A stretch of DNA of 64,000 nucleotides from Streptomyces sp. NBC_00271 (GCF_036178845.1 NZ_CP108070.1:3658001-3722000); one strand, 5' to 3'. Counted from the stretch's first letter, positions 38,164-47,825 are shown. A program made the numbers and translations. The notes: generated from the letters alone by a model not told the origin.

Positions 38164-39255
38164 TCAGACCTTCTTGGCCGACTCGGCCTCGCCCCGCGCC
38201 GCCTCCACGGACTCCTCGGGCTCCTCGGATTCCGCGGGCTCCACGGACTCCGTGGACTGCGCGGGTTCGTCGGACTCGGTGTCCGTCTTCGCGTCGGGCT
38301 TCTTGCCGTCGAGCTTCTTGCCGTCGGACTTCTTGTCGGTCGTCTCGGCGGCCTCGTCGTCAGCCTTGCTGTCGGCCTTGGTGTCGGACTTGGTGTCAGA
38401 CTTCTTGTCGAGGGCGACGGCATCCCCGTCGGGGGTGTCCCCGTCCGGCTCCACGACCTCCTCGCGTCCCGGCCGCAGCCGCGCCGACACCACGATGTAG
38501 ATCACCGCGAGGAGGAAGACCACCATCGCGGTCCAGTCGTTGAGACGCAGACCCAGGATGTGGTGGGCGTCGTCGACGCGCATGTACTCGATCCAGCCGC
38601 GGCCGACGCAGTACGCGGCGACGTACAGCGCGAACGCCCGTCCGTGACCCAGCGTGAAGCGGCGGTCCGCCCAGATGACGAGGAAACCGACGCCGATGCA
38701 CCACAGGGACTCGTACAGGAACGTCGGGTGGTAGTACCCCGGCACGCGTCCGTCCGTGGAGGACGTGATGTGCAGCGCCCACGGCACGTCCGTCGCCTTG
38801 CCGTACAGCTCCTGGTTGAACCAGTTGCCCCAGCGCCCGATGGCCTGGGCGAAGACGATGCCGGGGGCGAGGGCGTCGGCCCAGGCGGGGAGCGGGATGC
38901 CGCGTCGGCGGCAGCCGATCCACGCGCCCACCGCACCTAGCGCGATCGCGCCCCAGATGCCGAGGCCGCCCTGCCACACCTTGAAGGCGTCCACCCAGTC
39001 ACGGCCGTCGCTGAAGTACAGCTCGTAGTCCGTGATCACGTGGTAGAGCCGGCCGCCGACAAGGCCGAACGGGACGGCCCACACCGCGATGTCGGCCACC
39101 GTGCCGGGCCGCCCACCCCGGGCGATCCAGCGTTTGTTGCCGAGCCAGACGGCTACGAAGACGCCGATGATGATGCAGAACGCGTAGCCGCGCAGCGGGA
39201 TGGGGCCGAGGTGCACCACACCGTGCGACGGGCTGGGAATGTAGGCGATATCCAT
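38164..39255 (-). CDS. lgt: prolipoprotein diacylglyceryl transferase
   Basis: A 363-residue multi-pass membrane enzyme that adds diacylglycerol to the lipobox Cys of prolipoproteins. The family signature is seen in AIGRWGNWFNQELYG, preceded by GLVGGRLYHVI and a later GRGWIEYMRVDD. The start is ATG 39255 (MDIAYIPSPSHG). After the last helix, about 95 residues form a Lys/Asp/Glu/Ser-rich low-complexity tail with repeated KSDTK and KKSDGKKLDGKK units; the tail is longer than in most Lgt proteins. Convergent with the CitE-like gene. Confidence 0.95.
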   Translation of the reverse strand: MDIAYIPSPSHGVVHLGPIPLRGYAFCIIIGVFVAVWLGNKRWIARGGRPGTVADIAVWAVPFGLVGGRLYHVITDYELYFSDGRDWVDAFKVWQGGLGIWGAIALGAVGAWIGCRRRGIPLPAWADALAPGIVFAQAIGRWGNWFNQELYGKATDVPWALHITSSTDGRVPGYYHPTFLYESLWCIGVGFLVIWADRRFTLGHGRAFALYVAAYCVGRGWIEYMRVDDAHHILGLRLNDWTAMVVFLLAVIYIVVSARLRPGREEVVEPDGDTPDGDAVALDKKSDTKSDTKADSKADDEAAETTDKKSDGKKLDGKKPDAKTDTESDEPAQSTESVEPAESEEPEESVEAARGEAESAKKV

Positions 39256-39319
39256 GGCAGGGTCGACGCTACCCTGCCGGACCGGACCCACGGCAAGCAC
39301 CCCGGCTACGGGTCCATAA

Positions 39320-39367
39320 CAGGGGCCCTGACAGAGGCCCTGACACGGGCCGTGACAAGGACCGTGA
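39320..39367. repeat. four 12-bp tandem repeats upstream of lgt
   Basis: Four adjacent 12-bp units, CAGGGGCCCTGA, CAGAGGCCCTGA, CACGGGCCGTGA and CAAGGACCGTGA, start 65 bp upstream of lgt. The first unit holds a perfect CAGGGGCCCTG-type palindrome. Function unknown; possible binding sites or chance expansion. Confidence 0.8.
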
Positions 39368-39410
39368 CAGAAGGCACAACTCGGGTCAGGACGTGAGCAA
39401 CGACATGAGT

Positions 39411-39440
39411 CGCCCCCGGCCCGTGTCCGGGCCGGGGGCG
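39411..39440 (-). terminator. terminator of the DsbA-like gene
   Basis: A perfect 13-bp GC stem, CGCCCCCGGCCCG/CGGGCCGGGGGCG, with loop TGTC, 17 bp after the stop of the minus-strand thioredoxin gene. Confidence 0.8.
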
Positions 39441-39457
39441 CAGGGCCGACGCGGGGC

Positions 39458-40234
39458 TCAGGCCTTGTTCTCCGCCTCCACCATCTGCTTGAGCTTCGCG
39501 GGGGTCATCGTCTGGTCCTCGTAGATGTTCTTGCCGCCCAGCAGCACGGTCGGCGTGCCCCGGAATCCGCTGCTCTGGAAGGCCGCGTTCGACTTCACGA
39601 CCCAGCTGTTGTGCGTGCCGTCCTTGACGCACTTCTGGAAGGCGGGGGTGTCCAGGCCGTCGACCTTGCCCGCCAGCTCGATGAGCTTGCTGTCGCTGGA
39701 GAAGTCGTCGGTGGTCTCACTGGGCTGGTTCTCGTAGAGCACGTCGTGGTACGCCGTGAACTTTCCGGCGTCCTGGGCGCAGGCCGCGGCGTTGGCCGCG
39801 TGCCGGGAGCCGCTGCCTCCCCTGCCGTCGTCGATGAGCGTGACCAGGTGGTACTCGACCCTGAGCTTTCCGGCGTCCACCAGCTCGTGGATCGTCGGGC
39901 GGTACACCGTCTCGAAGGCCTGGCAGGCCGGGCAGCGGAAGTCCTCCCAGACCGTGAGGGTCGACTTGGCGCCGTCCTTGCCGACGGGGATCGCGAGGCC
40001 GTTCTTGCCGGTCGCACCCGAGGGCGACACGGCCGGGCCCGACGCGGCGCTCTTCTTGTCCTTGCCCGAGTTGGCGGCCAGGACGCCCACCACCGCGGCA
40101 AGGGCCAGGACGCACACCACCGACGCGCCCACGATCAGCGCCCGGCGGCGCTTGTCCGCGGACTTCTGCTTCTCTCGCTCGACCGCCATCCGCTCGCGGG
40201 CGGTGCGCTTTCCGTCACGGTTCTTCTCGCTCAC
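39458..40234 (-). CDS. membrane-anchored DsbA-like thioredoxin
   Basis: A 258-residue protein with a short cytoplasmic Lys/Arg-rich start (SEKNRDGKRTARERMAVERE), one TM helix (ALIVGASVVCVLALAAVVGV), a Ser/Ala linker, and an extracytoplasmic DsbA-fold thioredoxin domain. The redox motif is CPAC in WEDFRCPACQAFE. The conserved cis-Pro loop is RGTPTVLLGGK. It probably forms or isomerises disulfides in exported proteins. The start GTG 40234 fits the conserved N-terminus but has a weak ribosome-binding site; an ATG at 40288 is an alternative. Sits between lgt and trpA, as in S. coelicolor. Confidence 0.88.
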   Translation of the reverse strand: MSEKNRDGKRTARERMAVEREKQKSADKRRRALIVGASVVCVLALAAVVGVLAANSGKDKKSAASGPAVSPSGATGKNGLAIPVGKDGAKSTLTVWEDFRCPACQAFETVYRPTIHELVDAGKLRVEYHLVTLIDDGRGGSGSRHAANAAACAQDAGKFTAYHDVLYENQPSETTDDFSSDSKLIELAGKVDGLDTPAFQKCVKDGTHNSWVVKSNAAFQSSGFRGTPTVLLGGKNIYEDQTMTPAKLKQMVEAENKA

Positions 40235-40351
40235 AACCGGCAGAACGAACCGGGGAGGCGCAGCGCGCCTCCCCGGTCCCAGGTCCACCCGTTCGAGTGA
40301 GCGGATTGTCCGTTACGTACGCAACAGGACGCGTACGCGGCGGAAGGTGTC

Positions 40352-41167
40352 TCAGGCCGTGCCGCGCACGCCCTTCGCCAGATCGCCCGCGAGGGCGCGG
40401 ACCGCGTCGAGGCCCGCGGCCTCGTCCGGCGCGTCCAGCATCCGCTTGACGAAGGCCGAGCCGACGATCACACCGTCGGCGAAGCCGGCCACCTCGGCCG
40501 CCTGGGTGGCGTTGGAGACCCCGAGGCCGACGCAGACCGGCAGCTCGGTGGTGGCCTTGGTGCGCCGCACCAGGTCCTGGGCCTGGGCGCCCACGGACTC
40601 CCGCGTGCCCGTGACGCCCATCAGCGAGGCCGCGTACACGAAGCCGCTGCCGGCCGCGGTGATCTCCGCGAGCCGGGCGTCCTTGCTGCTGGGCGCGACG
40701 ACGAAAACGGTCGCGAGGCCGTGCTTCTGCGCGTGCTCCGTCCACAGCGCCGACTCCTGGACGGGCAGGTCGGGCAGGATGCAGCCCGCGCCGCCCGCCT
40801 CCGCCAGTTCGGCGGTGAAGCGCTCGACGCCGTAGCGGTCGATGGGGTTCCAGTACGTCATGACGAGCACCGGCTTCCCGGTGGCCCCGTGCGCCTCACG
40901 GACCGTGCGCATGACGTCGGCGATCTTGACGCCGCCCTTGAGGGCGATGTCGTCGGCGGTCTGGATGACGGGACCGTCGAGGACGGGGTCGCTGTGCGGC
41001 AGACCGACCTCGACGATGTCCGCGCCGCCCTCGAAGACGGCCTTGACGGCCGCGATCCCGCCGTCGACCGTCGGGAACCCGGCCGGCAGGTACGCGATGA
41101 GCGCGGAGCGCCCCTCCGCCTTCGCGGCGGCGAGGGTGTCGCTCAACAGCTGGATGTTGCCGCTCAC
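40352..41167 (-). CDS. trpA: tryptophan synthase alpha subunit
   Basis: A 271-residue TIM barrel that cleaves indole-3-glycerol phosphate to indole. Catalytic Glu lies in [18 protein letters not shown] and the catalytic Asp in ILPDLPVQE; a phosphate loop is [11 protein letters not shown]. The ATG overlaps the trpB stop by 4 bp, so alpha and beta subunits are coupled. Last gene of the trpC-trpM-trpB-trpA operon. Confidence 0.97.
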   Translation of the reverse strand: MSGNIQLLSDTLAAAKAEGRSALIAYLPAGFPTVDGGIAAVKAVFEGGADIVEVGLPHSDPVLDGPVIQTADDIALKGGVKIADVMRTVREAHGATGKPVLVMTYWNPIDRYGVERFTAELAEAGGAGCILPDLPVQESALWTEHAQKHGLATVFVVAPSSKDARLAEITAAGSGFVYAASLMGVTGTRESVGAQAQDLVRRTKATTELPVCVGLGVSNATQAAEVAGFADGVIVGSAFVKRMLDAPDEAAGLDAVRALAGDLAKGVRGTA

Positions 41168-42456
41168 TTGGCGTCCCCCTCGATCTCGGCGGTGTCACTG
41201 TCGGCGTCCGGTTCGACGACGGCGTCGGCGGCGGTGTCGTACAGACCGAAGTAGCGGGCGGCCGTGTCCATGTCCTTGTCGCCGCGCCCGGACAGGTTGA
41301 CGATGATCAGCCCGTCCTTGCCCAGCTCCTTGCCGACCTCCAGGGCCCCGGCGAGCGCGTGGGCGCTCTCGATCGCCGGGATGATGCCCTCGGTGCGGGA
41401 GAGCAGGCGCAGGGCCTGCATGGCCGCGTCGTCGGTGACCGCGCGGTACTCGCCGCGGCCGCTGTCCTTGAGGTAGGAGTGCTCGGGTCCGATGCCCGGG
41501 TAGTCGAGGCCCGCCGAGATGGAGTAGGGCTCGGTGATCTGCCCTTCCTCGTCCTGGAGGACGTACGACCGCGACCCGTGCAGGATGCCGGGTTCACCGG
41601 CGGTCAGGGTCGCGGCGTGCTCCCCGGTCTCCACGCCGTGCCCGGCGGGCTCGCAGCCGATGAGGCGTACGTCCGCGTCCGGGATGAAGGCGTGGAAGAG
41701 GCCGATGGCGTTGGAGCCGCCGCCGACACAGGCGATGGCCGCGTCGGGAAGCCGTCCGGCGCGCTCCAGGATCTGCCGCCGGGCCTCGACGCCGATGACA
41801 CGGTGGAAGTCGCGGACCATGGCGGGGAAGGGGTGCGGACCCGCGACGGTCCCGAAGAGGTAGTGCGTGTGGTCGACGTTGGCGACCCAGTCCCGGAAGG
41901 CCTCGTTGATGGCGTCCTTGAGGGTGCGGGAGCCGGACTTCACGGCGATGACCTCGGCGCCGAGCATGCGCATGCGGGCCACGTTGAGCGCCTGCCGCTG
42001 GGTGTCGATCTCACCCATGTAGATCGTGCACTCGAGGCCGAAGAGCGCGCAGGCGGTGGCGGTGGCCACGCCGTGCTGACCGGCGCCGGTCTCGGCGATG
42101 ACGCGGGTCTTGCCCATCCGCTTGGTGAGGAGTGCCTGACCGAGCACGTTGTTGATCTTGTGGGACCCGGTGTGGTTGAGGTCCTCGCGCTTGAGGAAGA
42201 CGCGCGCGCCACCGGCGTGTTCGGCGAAGCGGGACACCTCGGTGAGTGAGCTCGGGCGCCCGGTGTAGTGGACGAGCAGGTCGTCGAGCTCGCGGGCGAA
42301 CTCGGGGTCCGCCTTCGCCTTGTCGTACTCGACGGCGACCTCGTCCACGGCGGCGACCAGCGCCTCCGGGATGAACTTGCCGCCGAACGCGCCGAAGTAC
42401 CCCTCGGCGGTGGGAATTTGACCCTCGGGGTCGGGAATGAAGAACTCGCTGGGCAT
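41164..42456 (-). CDS. trpB: tryptophan synthase beta subunit
   Basis: A 430-residue PLP enzyme that joins indole and serine. The PLP lysine is in [20 protein letters not shown] and the phosphate-binding loop is [10 protein letters not shown]. The C-terminus carries about 25 extra acidic residues ([18 protein letters not shown]) beyond the family core. It lies 164 bp after trpM; that gap holds a 7-bp CCCCGGC/GCCGGGG hairpin (42599-42615) but no gene. Confidence 0.97.
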   Translation of the reverse strand: MPSEFFIPDPEGQIPTAEGYFGAFGGKFIPEALVAAVDEVAVEYDKAKADPEFARELDDLLVHYTGRPSSLTEVSRFAEHAGGARVFLKREDLNHTGSHKINNVLGQALLTKRMGKTRVIAETGAGQHGVATATACALFGLECTIYMGEIDTQRQALNVARMRMLGAEVIAVKSGSRTLKDAINEAFRDWVANVDHTHYLFGTVAGPHPFPAMVRDFHRVIGVEARRQILERAGRLPDAAIACVGGGSNAIGLFHAFIPDADVRLIGCEPAGHGVETGEHAATLTAGEPGILHGSRSYVLQDEEGQITEPYSISAGLDYPGIGPEHSYLKDSGRGEYRAVTDDAAMQALRLLSRTEGIIPAIESAHALAGALEVGKELGKDGLIIVNLSGRGDKDMDTAARYFGLYDTAADAVVEPDADSDTAEIEGDAK

Positions 42457-42620
42457 GCGGATACCTCGCAGGGGCGACAGCCCCGGTTACAGGTCGGACA
42501 GGGGTCACGTCGGTCGCGCACGCACAGGTCGCCCGGACGACACCGTTCACTTTCCGCCCGAACGAGCCGGGGCGTACGGAAAGCGGCGGCCGGGAAGCCC
42601 CCGGCCGAGCCGGGGAGCCG

Positions 42621-42836
42621 TCAGCTCACCGCGGGGTGCGGCGGGCCCGGAACGGCGCCTGATACGCGTGCGCCGGCGGGCCATCGCATGCCGTTGACCT
42701 GGCCCGGTTCGTCGCCGATGACATACCGCACGCGGCGCCCGTGGACGCGGCGGGCCGGTGCCCGGCAGCCGCGCGGCCGACAGCCGCGGGCGAGGCGGGC
42801 GTAGGGATCGCGCGCCCCGGCCGCAGCCGCCCGCAC
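42621..42836 (-). CDS. trpM: TrpM, small modulator of tryptophan biosynthesis
   Basis: A 71-residue Arg-rich protein between trpC and trpB. The central block YARLARGCRPRGCRAPARRV followed by HGRRVRYVIGDEPGQVNGMR is what I recognise as TrpM (also called trpX) of Streptomyces. In S. coelicolor TrpM affects tryptophan production and growth. The start is taken as GTG 42836 with GGGGGAG 8 bp upstream; a longer frame begins with ATG at 42905 (94 aa). The C-terminus is Pro-rich. Confidence 0.75.
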   Translation of the reverse strand: MRAAAAGARDPYARLARGCRPRGCRAPARRVHGRRVRYVIGDEPGQVNGMRWPAGARVSGAVPGPPHPAVS

Positions 42837-42912
42837 GCACGCCACTCCCCCGTCGAGGCGTGGGCCCGGACGGGTGACGGCGGTGGCGTGGGGCGCGCTG
42901 TGCACCGGGGTG

Positions 42913-43722
42913 TCAGCTCCGTCCGTGGCGCAGCGCGGGGTGGGCCCCGGCCGCGACGAGGTCGGCGACCGCCGTCTTCGGGTCGCGGCCGGTGACGAGG
43001 GACTCGCCCACCAGGACCGCGTCGGCGCCGGCGTTGGCGTACGCGATGAGGTCGTGCGGTCCGCGGACGCCGGACTCGGCGACCTTCACGAGGCCGGACG
43101 GGATCTCGGGAGCGATCCGCTCGAAGGTGGTGCGGTCCACCTTCAGGGTCTTGAGGTTGCGCGCGTTGACGCCGATGACCTTCGCCCCGGCGTCCACCGC
43201 CCGCTCGACCTCGTCCTCGTCGTGCACCTCGACGAGCGGCGTGAGCCCGATGGACTCGGCGCGCTCGATGAGGGACTCCAGGGCGGCCTGGTCGAGGGCG
43301 GCGACGATCAGCAGCGCGAGGTCGGCGCCGTACGCGCGGGCCTCCCACAGCTGGTACGACGTGACGATGAAGTCCTTGCGGAGCACGGGGATGTCGACCC
43401 GGGCGCGGACGGCCTCCAGGTCGGCCAGCGAGCCGCCGAAGCGGCGCTGCTCGGTCAGGACCGAGATGACGGCCGCGCCGCCCGCCTCGTAGTCCGCGGC
43501 CAGGGCCGCGGGGTCGGCGATCGCGGCGAGCGCACCCTTGGACGGGCTGGAGCGCTTGACCTCACAGATGACCTTGACGCCGTCGCCGCGCAGGGCGGCC
43601 AAGCCGTCCTTGGCCGCGGGAGCCTTCGCCGCGCGCTCCTTGAGCTCGTCGAGGCTGACGCGCGCCTGCCGCTCCGCGAGGTCGGCACGGACTCCGTCGA
43701 TGATCTCGTCGAGCACACTCAC
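42913..43722 (-). CDS. trpC: indole-3-glycerol phosphate synthase
   Basis: A 269-residue TIM barrel with the substrate-binding [11 protein letters not shown] motif, catalytic Lys in PVLRKDFIV, and [11 protein letters not shown]. It converts carboxyphenylaminodeoxyribulose phosphate to indole-3-glycerol phosphate. It is not fused to TrpF. First gene of trpC-trpM-trpB-trpA. The 159-bp gap upstream holds a GGCCGTCG/CGACGGCC hairpin (43772-43790) in the leader, which may be an attenuation or processing signal; no leader peptide with Trp codons was found. Confidence 0.96.
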   Translation of the reverse strand: MSVLDEIIDGVRADLAERQARVSLDELKERAAKAPAAKDGLAALRGDGVKVICEVKRSSPSKGALAAIADPAALAADYEAGGAAVISVLTEQRRFGGSLADLEAVRARVDIPVLRKDFIVTSYQLWEARAYGADLALLIVAALDQAALESLIERAESIGLTPLVEVHDEDEVERAVDAGAKVIGVNARNLKTLKVDRTTFERIAPEIPSGLVKVAESGVRGPHDLIAYANAGADAVLVGESLVTGRDPKTAVADLVAAGAHPALRHGRS

Positions 43723-43881
43723 GCGAGCGGCCCCCTTCCCTGACGGTGAACGGTTGAGCCTGTCGACCCCAGGCCGTCGTCCCGACGGCCGTGATGGGTC
43801 ACTACCGATGGTATCCGGAGGAAGGGCTAGGCTTCACATCCGGTTGACGCCGGTCCCACTACCTGGACGTTTGCCATTTGA

Positions 43882-44334
43882 TCAAGGGTGCAGCCAGCCG
43901 CCGAAGGGCAGGTTCCGGACAAGGGTGAAGACCAGGAGCAACACGCCCACGCTCCACAGGTGCACGGGCCCCAGGTCGATCCGCAGCGGCCGTCCGCGGG
44001 CCGAGCGGACCGCCCAGACGATCCACACCACCGCGAAGACGAAGTAGCCCGCGAAGGCGAGCGCGTTGTCCGTGAGCGCCGCCGCGAAGTCCCCGTGCAC
44101 GAAGGCGTGCGCGCCGCGTAGACCGCCGCAGCCGGGGCAATACAGGCCCGTGTAGCGCAGCAGCGGGCAGACGGGGTAGTGCCCGGGCTGGTTGGGGTCC
44201 ACGGCCCCGACGTACGCGAAGGCGCCGGCGACGGCCGCGAGCGTCCCCGCGGGGACGGCGAGCCGCCGCGGCACGACCCACTCGGCAGGTCGGGGCCGCG
44301 TCACCCTCCGGGTCTCGGCGTTCACCCGTCGCAT
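43882..44334 (-). CDS. DUF2752 membrane protein
   Basis: A 150-residue protein with the DUF2752 signature PVCPLLRYTGLYCPGCGGLR followed by AHAFVHGDFAAALTDNAL. Three hydrophobic helices are seen: one before the Cys motif, and two after it. The CPxC-like pair CPGCG suggests metal or redox chemistry, but no function is established for the family. The start is ATG 44334; a GTG three codons downstream is also possible. Between trpC and the HGxxPAAW gene, as in other Streptomyces. Confidence 0.85.
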   Translation of the reverse strand: MRRVNAETRRVTRPRPAEWVVPRRLAVPAGTLAAVAGAFAYVGAVDPNQPGHYPVCPLLRYTGLYCPGCGGLRGAHAFVHGDFAAALTDNALAFAGYFVFAVVWIVWAVRSARGRPLRIDLGPVHLWSVGVLLLVFTLVRNLPFGGWLHP

Positions 44335-44394
44335 TCTGCCCGTCCCGGGCGTGGCGTGCTCGTCGCGGGCGCGGCGCGCCCGGGGCGGACACGC

Positions 44395-44432
44395 GAGAGG
44401 CGGCCCCGGCGGGAGTGCCGGGACCGCCTCTC
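44395..44432 (-). terminator. terminator of the HGxxPAAW gene
   Basis: A 15-bp stem with one C-A mismatch, GAGAGGCGG.CCCGGC against GCCGGG.CCGCCTCTC, 15 bp beyond the minus-strand stop. Confidence 0.75.
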
Positions 44433-44447
44433 GAGAAGCCCTGGGGG

Positions 44448-44699
44448 TCAGCTCTCGGCGCCGACGGCCTCGCGGACCGGGTGCGCGACGGCCGGGGCCG
44501 CGGTCCTCTTCGGCTGGCCGAGGCCCGCCGCGCGCATGGCCATGCCGACGACTCCGCCGAGGACGACGATGACCATGCCGGCCCAGAAGCCCAGCGGGTT
44601 GGCCATCACCATGAAGGCACCCGCGACGCAGAAACCGATGAAGGCGATGATGACACCGGTCCAGGCGGCCGGGGTGTGACCGTGGCTGCTGCCCGCCAT
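44448..44699 (-). CDS. HGxxPAAW family small membrane protein
   Basis: An 83-residue two-helix membrane protein with the name motif HGHTPAAWTGV at residues 6-16, helix 1 IIAFIGFCVAGAFMVMANPL, and helix 2 WAGMVIVVLGGVVGMAM. It is found with trp genes across Streptomyces; function unknown. The start is ATG 44699 with GAGGAG upstream; a longer open frame has no such site. Confidence 0.85.
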   Translation of the reverse strand: MAGSSHGHTPAAWTGVIIAFIGFCVAGAFMVMANPLGFWAGMVIVVLGGVVGMAMRAAGLGQPKRTAAPAVAHPVREAVGAES

Positions 44700-44891
44700 G
44701 ACTTGCTCCTCGTTGCTGATTACGTGTGTGAGTCGGACGCTCATCGTCCATTCTCCCGTACGCACGCCTGCGGCGGGAGCGCGGGGTGGCGACTGCCACG
44801 TCACATTCTGCACGTCACAACCGATGTCCCGGGCCGTAGGGCCCGGGCCGGTCTGCCCGATTGCGGCCCTGGGTCCCGGCCGATTCGGGAC

Positions 44892-45536
44892 CTAGGTCCC
44901 GGCGGGGTCCGGTCCCGTCGGGTCCTCGCCCCGGTCGAGCGCCTTCCAGATGTCCTCGGGCCGGTCGGGGTCGACCGGCTTGGCCTTGCGCGGCCGGGGC
45001 GTCCCGTCGCGCTCGTAGCGGCCGGACATCGCGGGCCACAGCCGTCCGTAGCGCAGCGCGAGCAGCCCCGCGAGGAGGATGAGCGCGCCGCCCGCCGCTG
45101 CCGCGTAGGGCCAGGCGGTGTGGCTGAGGGCGCTCGCGGTGGCGGCGGTGTCGCCGGAGGCGGCCGCGGCCTTCTCGTCGAGGGCGGAGCTGTCGCTCGC
45201 GCCGAGCACCGCCGCCACGACCGTGCCCGCGCCGGAGAGCGCGAGCAGGGCGGAGACGAGGAAGCGCCCGGAGCTGCGGACGGCGAAGACGGCGACGAGT
45301 GCGGCGAGGCCCACTATGGCGAGCGCCGCGGGTACGCCCGTGACGTCGCTGCCCTTGGCGGTCAGCGGGAAGGCGCCGCCGGCCACCGTCGCGGTGCCCT
45401 CCGACCAGCTCTGCCGGGTGGAGAGCAGCGCCACGGCCGCGCCGAGGGCGCCGCTGAGCAGGGCGACGGCGAGGCTGCGGCGGCCGGACCGGGCGGGTCC
45501 GGCCGCTTCCGAGCGAAGGTGCGGTACAGCAGTCAT
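44892..45536 (-). CDS. Trp-operon-associated membrane protein (Trp_oprn_chp family)
   Basis: A 214-residue protein with four hydrophobic helices (LAVALLSGALGAAVALLST; ALAIVGLAALVAVFAV; FLVSALLALSGAGTVVAAVL; AAAAGGALILLAGLLAL) and a charged C-terminal tail RPEDIWKALDRGEDPTGPDP typical of the actinobacterial trp-associated family. It lies 253 bp downstream of trpE. Function unknown. The start ATG 45536 follows TGGAGTAC closely, so a slightly upstream GTG is possible. Confidence 0.85.
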   Translation of the reverse strand: MTAVPHLRSEAAGPARSGRRSLAVALLSGALGAAVALLSTRQSWSEGTATVAGGAFPLTAKGSDVTGVPAALAIVGLAALVAVFAVRSSGRFLVSALLALSGAGTVVAAVLGASDSSALDEKAAAASGDTAATASALSHTAWPYAAAAGGALILLAGLLALRYGRLWPAMSGRYERDGTPRPRKAKPVDPDRPEDIWKALDRGEDPTGPDPAGT

Positions 45537-45789
45537 GTACTCCACTATCGCGTCAACCGCTCGTTGTCGAGACACCGGGCTTGCACAACGGGCGCCATTG
45601 GGCATGACGAGACGTTTGCGTCCAGCTCCACAGCCGTGGAGCAGGGGTGATTGACTGCACCCCGCGCCTACGTGGTCAACGTCCCGTACGAAACCGGGTC
45701 CACCGGCATGCCGGAGTTGTGCCTTCAAGGACTCCCACGTGGGACTATGAACTTAGCGTAATCGCCCGGTTACCAACAAGCCCCGCAGG
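45537..45789. other. 253-bp gap between trpE and the Trp-associated gene, with two palindromes
   Basis: No gene is seen. Two perfect 12-bp palindromes lie here: CCGGCATGCCGG (45703-45714) and TCCCACGTGGGA (45733-45744). An AT-rich TGAACTTAGCGTAAT stretch sits close to the trpE stop. They could be an operator pair or a terminator of trpE. Confidence 0.5.
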
Positions 45790-47268
45790 TCATCCGGCCA
45801 GCCGGTTGGCCGTGTGCACCGCGCGCAGGACCGCGGCGGCCTTGTTGCGGCACTCGTCGTCCTCGGCGACGGGGTCCGAGTCGGCGACGATGCCGGCGCC
45901 CGCCTGGACGTACGCGGTGCCGTCGCGCAGCAGGGCCGTACGGATGGCGATGGCGGTGTCGGAGTCGCCTGCGAAGTCGAGGTAGCCGACGCAGCCGCCG
46001 TACAGGCCCCGCCGGGACGGTTCGAGTTCGTCGATGATCTGCATCGCGCGCGGCTTGGGGGCGCCGGAGAGGGTGCCGGCCGGGAAGCAGGCGGTGAGCA
46101 CGTCGAAGGCCGTACGGCCCGCCGCGACGCGTCCGGTCACGGTGGACACGATGTGCATCACGTGCGAGTAGCGCTCGATGGACATGAAGTCGACGACCTC
46201 GACGGAGCCTGGCTCGCAGACCCGCCCCAGGTCGTTGCGCCCCAGGTCGACGAGCATCAGGTGCTCGGCGCGCTCCTTGGGGTCGGCGATCAGCTCGTCG
46301 GCGAGGGCCTGGTCCTCCTGGACGGTGGCGCCGCGCGGCCGGGTGCCCGCGATGGGGTGCACCATCGCCTGCCCGTCCTCGACCTTGACCAGGGCCTCGG
46401 GAGACGAGCCGACGACGTCGAAGCCGTCGAAGCGGAAGAGGTACATGTACGGGGAGGGATTGGTCGCCCTCAGTACGCGATAGACGTCCAACGCGCTTGC
46501 CGTGCACGGCGTTTCGAAGCGCTGGGAGGGGACGACCTGGAAGGCCTCGCCCGCCCGGATGCGCTCCTTGATGTCCTCGACGGCGTCCTGGAAGTCCGGG
46601 CCGCCCCACAGGGCGGTGTACTCGGGCAGCTCGGAGGGCGGGAGCGCGGCGGGCGGCTGGGAGACCGCGCGGGAGAGGTCGGCCTCCATGGCGTCGAGGC
46701 GGGCGACCGCGTCCGCGTAGGCCTCGTCGACGCCCGTGTCGAGGTCGTTGTGGTTGATCGCGTTGGCGATCAGCTGGACCGAGCCGTCCCAGTGGTCCAT
46801 GACGGCGAGGTCGCTGGTGAGCAGCATGGTCAGCTCGGGGAGCTTCAGATCGTCCCGCTCGCCGGGGCCGATCTTCTCCAGGCGGCGCACGATGTCGTAG
46901 CCGAGGTAGCCGACCATGCCGCCGGTGAACGGGGGCAGGCCCTCTCCGTGCGGGGTGTGCAGGGCCTCGATGGTGGCGCGCAGGGCGGCCAGCGGGTCCC
47001 CGTCGACGGGGACGCCGACGGGCGGGGTGCCGAGCCAGTGGGCCTGGCCGTCGCGCTCGGTCAGGGTGGCTTGGCTGCGGACGCCGATGAAGGAGTACCT
47101 GGACCAGGATCGGCCGTTCTCGGCGGATTCCAGGAGGAAGGTGCCGGGGCGCTCGGCGGCCAGCTTGCGGTAGAGCGCGACCGGCGTGTCGCCGTCGGCG
47201 AGGAGCTTGCGGCTGACGGGGATGACACGGCGGTCGGTGGCCAGCTTGCGGAACGTCTCGAGGTCCAT
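45790..47268 (-). CDS. trpE: anthranilate synthase component I
   Basis: A 492-residue chorismate-utilising enzyme. The N-terminal tryptophan-feedback motif is present as [18 protein letters not shown]. Active-site blocks are [24 protein letters not shown] and [20 protein letters not shown]. It needs a separate amidotransferase (TrpG), which is not in the window. The start is ATG 47268 ([10 protein letters not shown]), 11 bp after the hisI stop, so trpE is probably co-transcribed with hisI. No Trp-rich leader peptide precedes it. Confidence 0.97.
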   Translation of the reverse strand: MDLETFRKLATDRRVIPVSRKLLADGDTPVALYRKLAAERPGTFLLESAENGRSWSRYSFIGVRSQATLTERDGQAHWLGTPPVGVPVDGDPLAALRATIEALHTPHGEGLPPFTGGMVGYLGYDIVRRLEKIGPGERDDLKLPELTMLLTSDLAVMDHWDGSVQLIANAINHNDLDTGVDEAYADAVARLDAMEADLSRAVSQPPAALPPSELPEYTALWGGPDFQDAVEDIKERIRAGEAFQVVPSQRFETPCTASALDVYRVLRATNPSPYMYLFRFDGFDVVGSSPEALVKVEDGQAMVHPIAGTRPRGATVQEDQALADELIADPKERAEHLMLVDLGRNDLGRVCEPGSVEVVDFMSIERYSHVMHIVSTVTGRVAAGRTAFDVLTACFPAGTLSGAPKPRAMQIIDELEPSRRGLYGGCVGYLDFAGDSDTAIAIRTALLRDGTAYVQAGAGIVADSDPVAEDDECRNKAAAVLRAVHTANRLAG

Positions 47269-47279
47269 GGCGGCTGACC

Positions 47280-47705
47280 TTACTGATCCAGTGACGGTAC
47301 GCCGGAATCGGCGCCCTGGGTGTCCACGGGGGCCGCCTCCTTGAGGAGCACGTCCTCGTCGAAGCACGTACGGGCGCCCGTGTGGCAGGCGGCGCCCACC
47401 TGGTCGACCTGGACCAGGATCGTGTCGGCGTCGCAGTCCAGGGCCACGGACTTCACCCACTGGAAGTGGCCGGAGGTGTCGCCCTTCACCCAGTACTCCC
47501 GGCGGCTGCGCGACCAGTACGTGCAGCGGCCCGTGGTGAGCGTGCGGTGCAGCGCCTCGTCGTCCATCCAGCCGAGCATCAGCACCTCACCGGTGTCGTA
47601 CTGCTGGGCGATGGCGGGGACGAGTCCGTCGGCGCTGCGCTTGAGGCGCGCGGCGATCTCGGGATCCAGGCCGCTGGGGCTGCTGGGCGGGGGCGTGCTG
47701 GTCAT
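47280..47705 (-). CDS. hisI: phosphoribosyl-AMP cyclohydrolase
   Basis: A 141-residue HisI without a fused HisE domain. The metal-binding blocks are seen in [33 protein letters not shown] and the Cys residues of [12 protein letters not shown]. It opens the adenine ring of PR-AMP in histidine synthesis. The start is ATG 47705; an ATG three codons earlier is possible. It sits directly upstream of trpE, away from the main his operon at 50.7-56.4 kb. Confidence 0.95.
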   Translation of the reverse strand: MTSTPPPSSPSGLDPEIAARLKRSADGLVPAIAQQYDTGEVLMLGWMDDEALHRTLTTGRCTYWSRSRREYWVKGDTSGHFQWVKSVALDCDADTILVQVDQVGAACHTGARTCFDEDVLLKEAAPVDTQGADSGVPSLDQ

Positions 47706-47812
47706 GCCGACCATTGTGCCGCGCCCGTGGGACGCGCTCGCCGGTTGTCCACAGGCCGGACCGTGCGCCCCCTGAACGCCGACGTCCACTGGGCGGGCTC
47801 CTGGGGCGGTCG

Positions 47813-47818
47813 TAGGCT
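47813..47818 (+). promoter_or_regulatory. -10 box TAGGCT, leaderless start
   Basis: TAGGCT ends 7 nt before the ATG at 47826 with no ribosome-binding site between. Confidence 0.65.
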
Positions 47819-47825
47819 TGCTGGC

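Noticed and set aside
43772..43790. A T-box or attenuator in the trpC leader
   Set aside because: The hairpin is short and no T-box core or leader peptide is seen; kept only as a note under trpC.
47269..47705. A tryptophan leader-peptide attenuator for trpE
   Set aside because: Only 11 bp separate hisI and trpE, and no open frame with adjacent Trp codons was seen. The known Streptomyces attenuator belongs to a different trpE locus.
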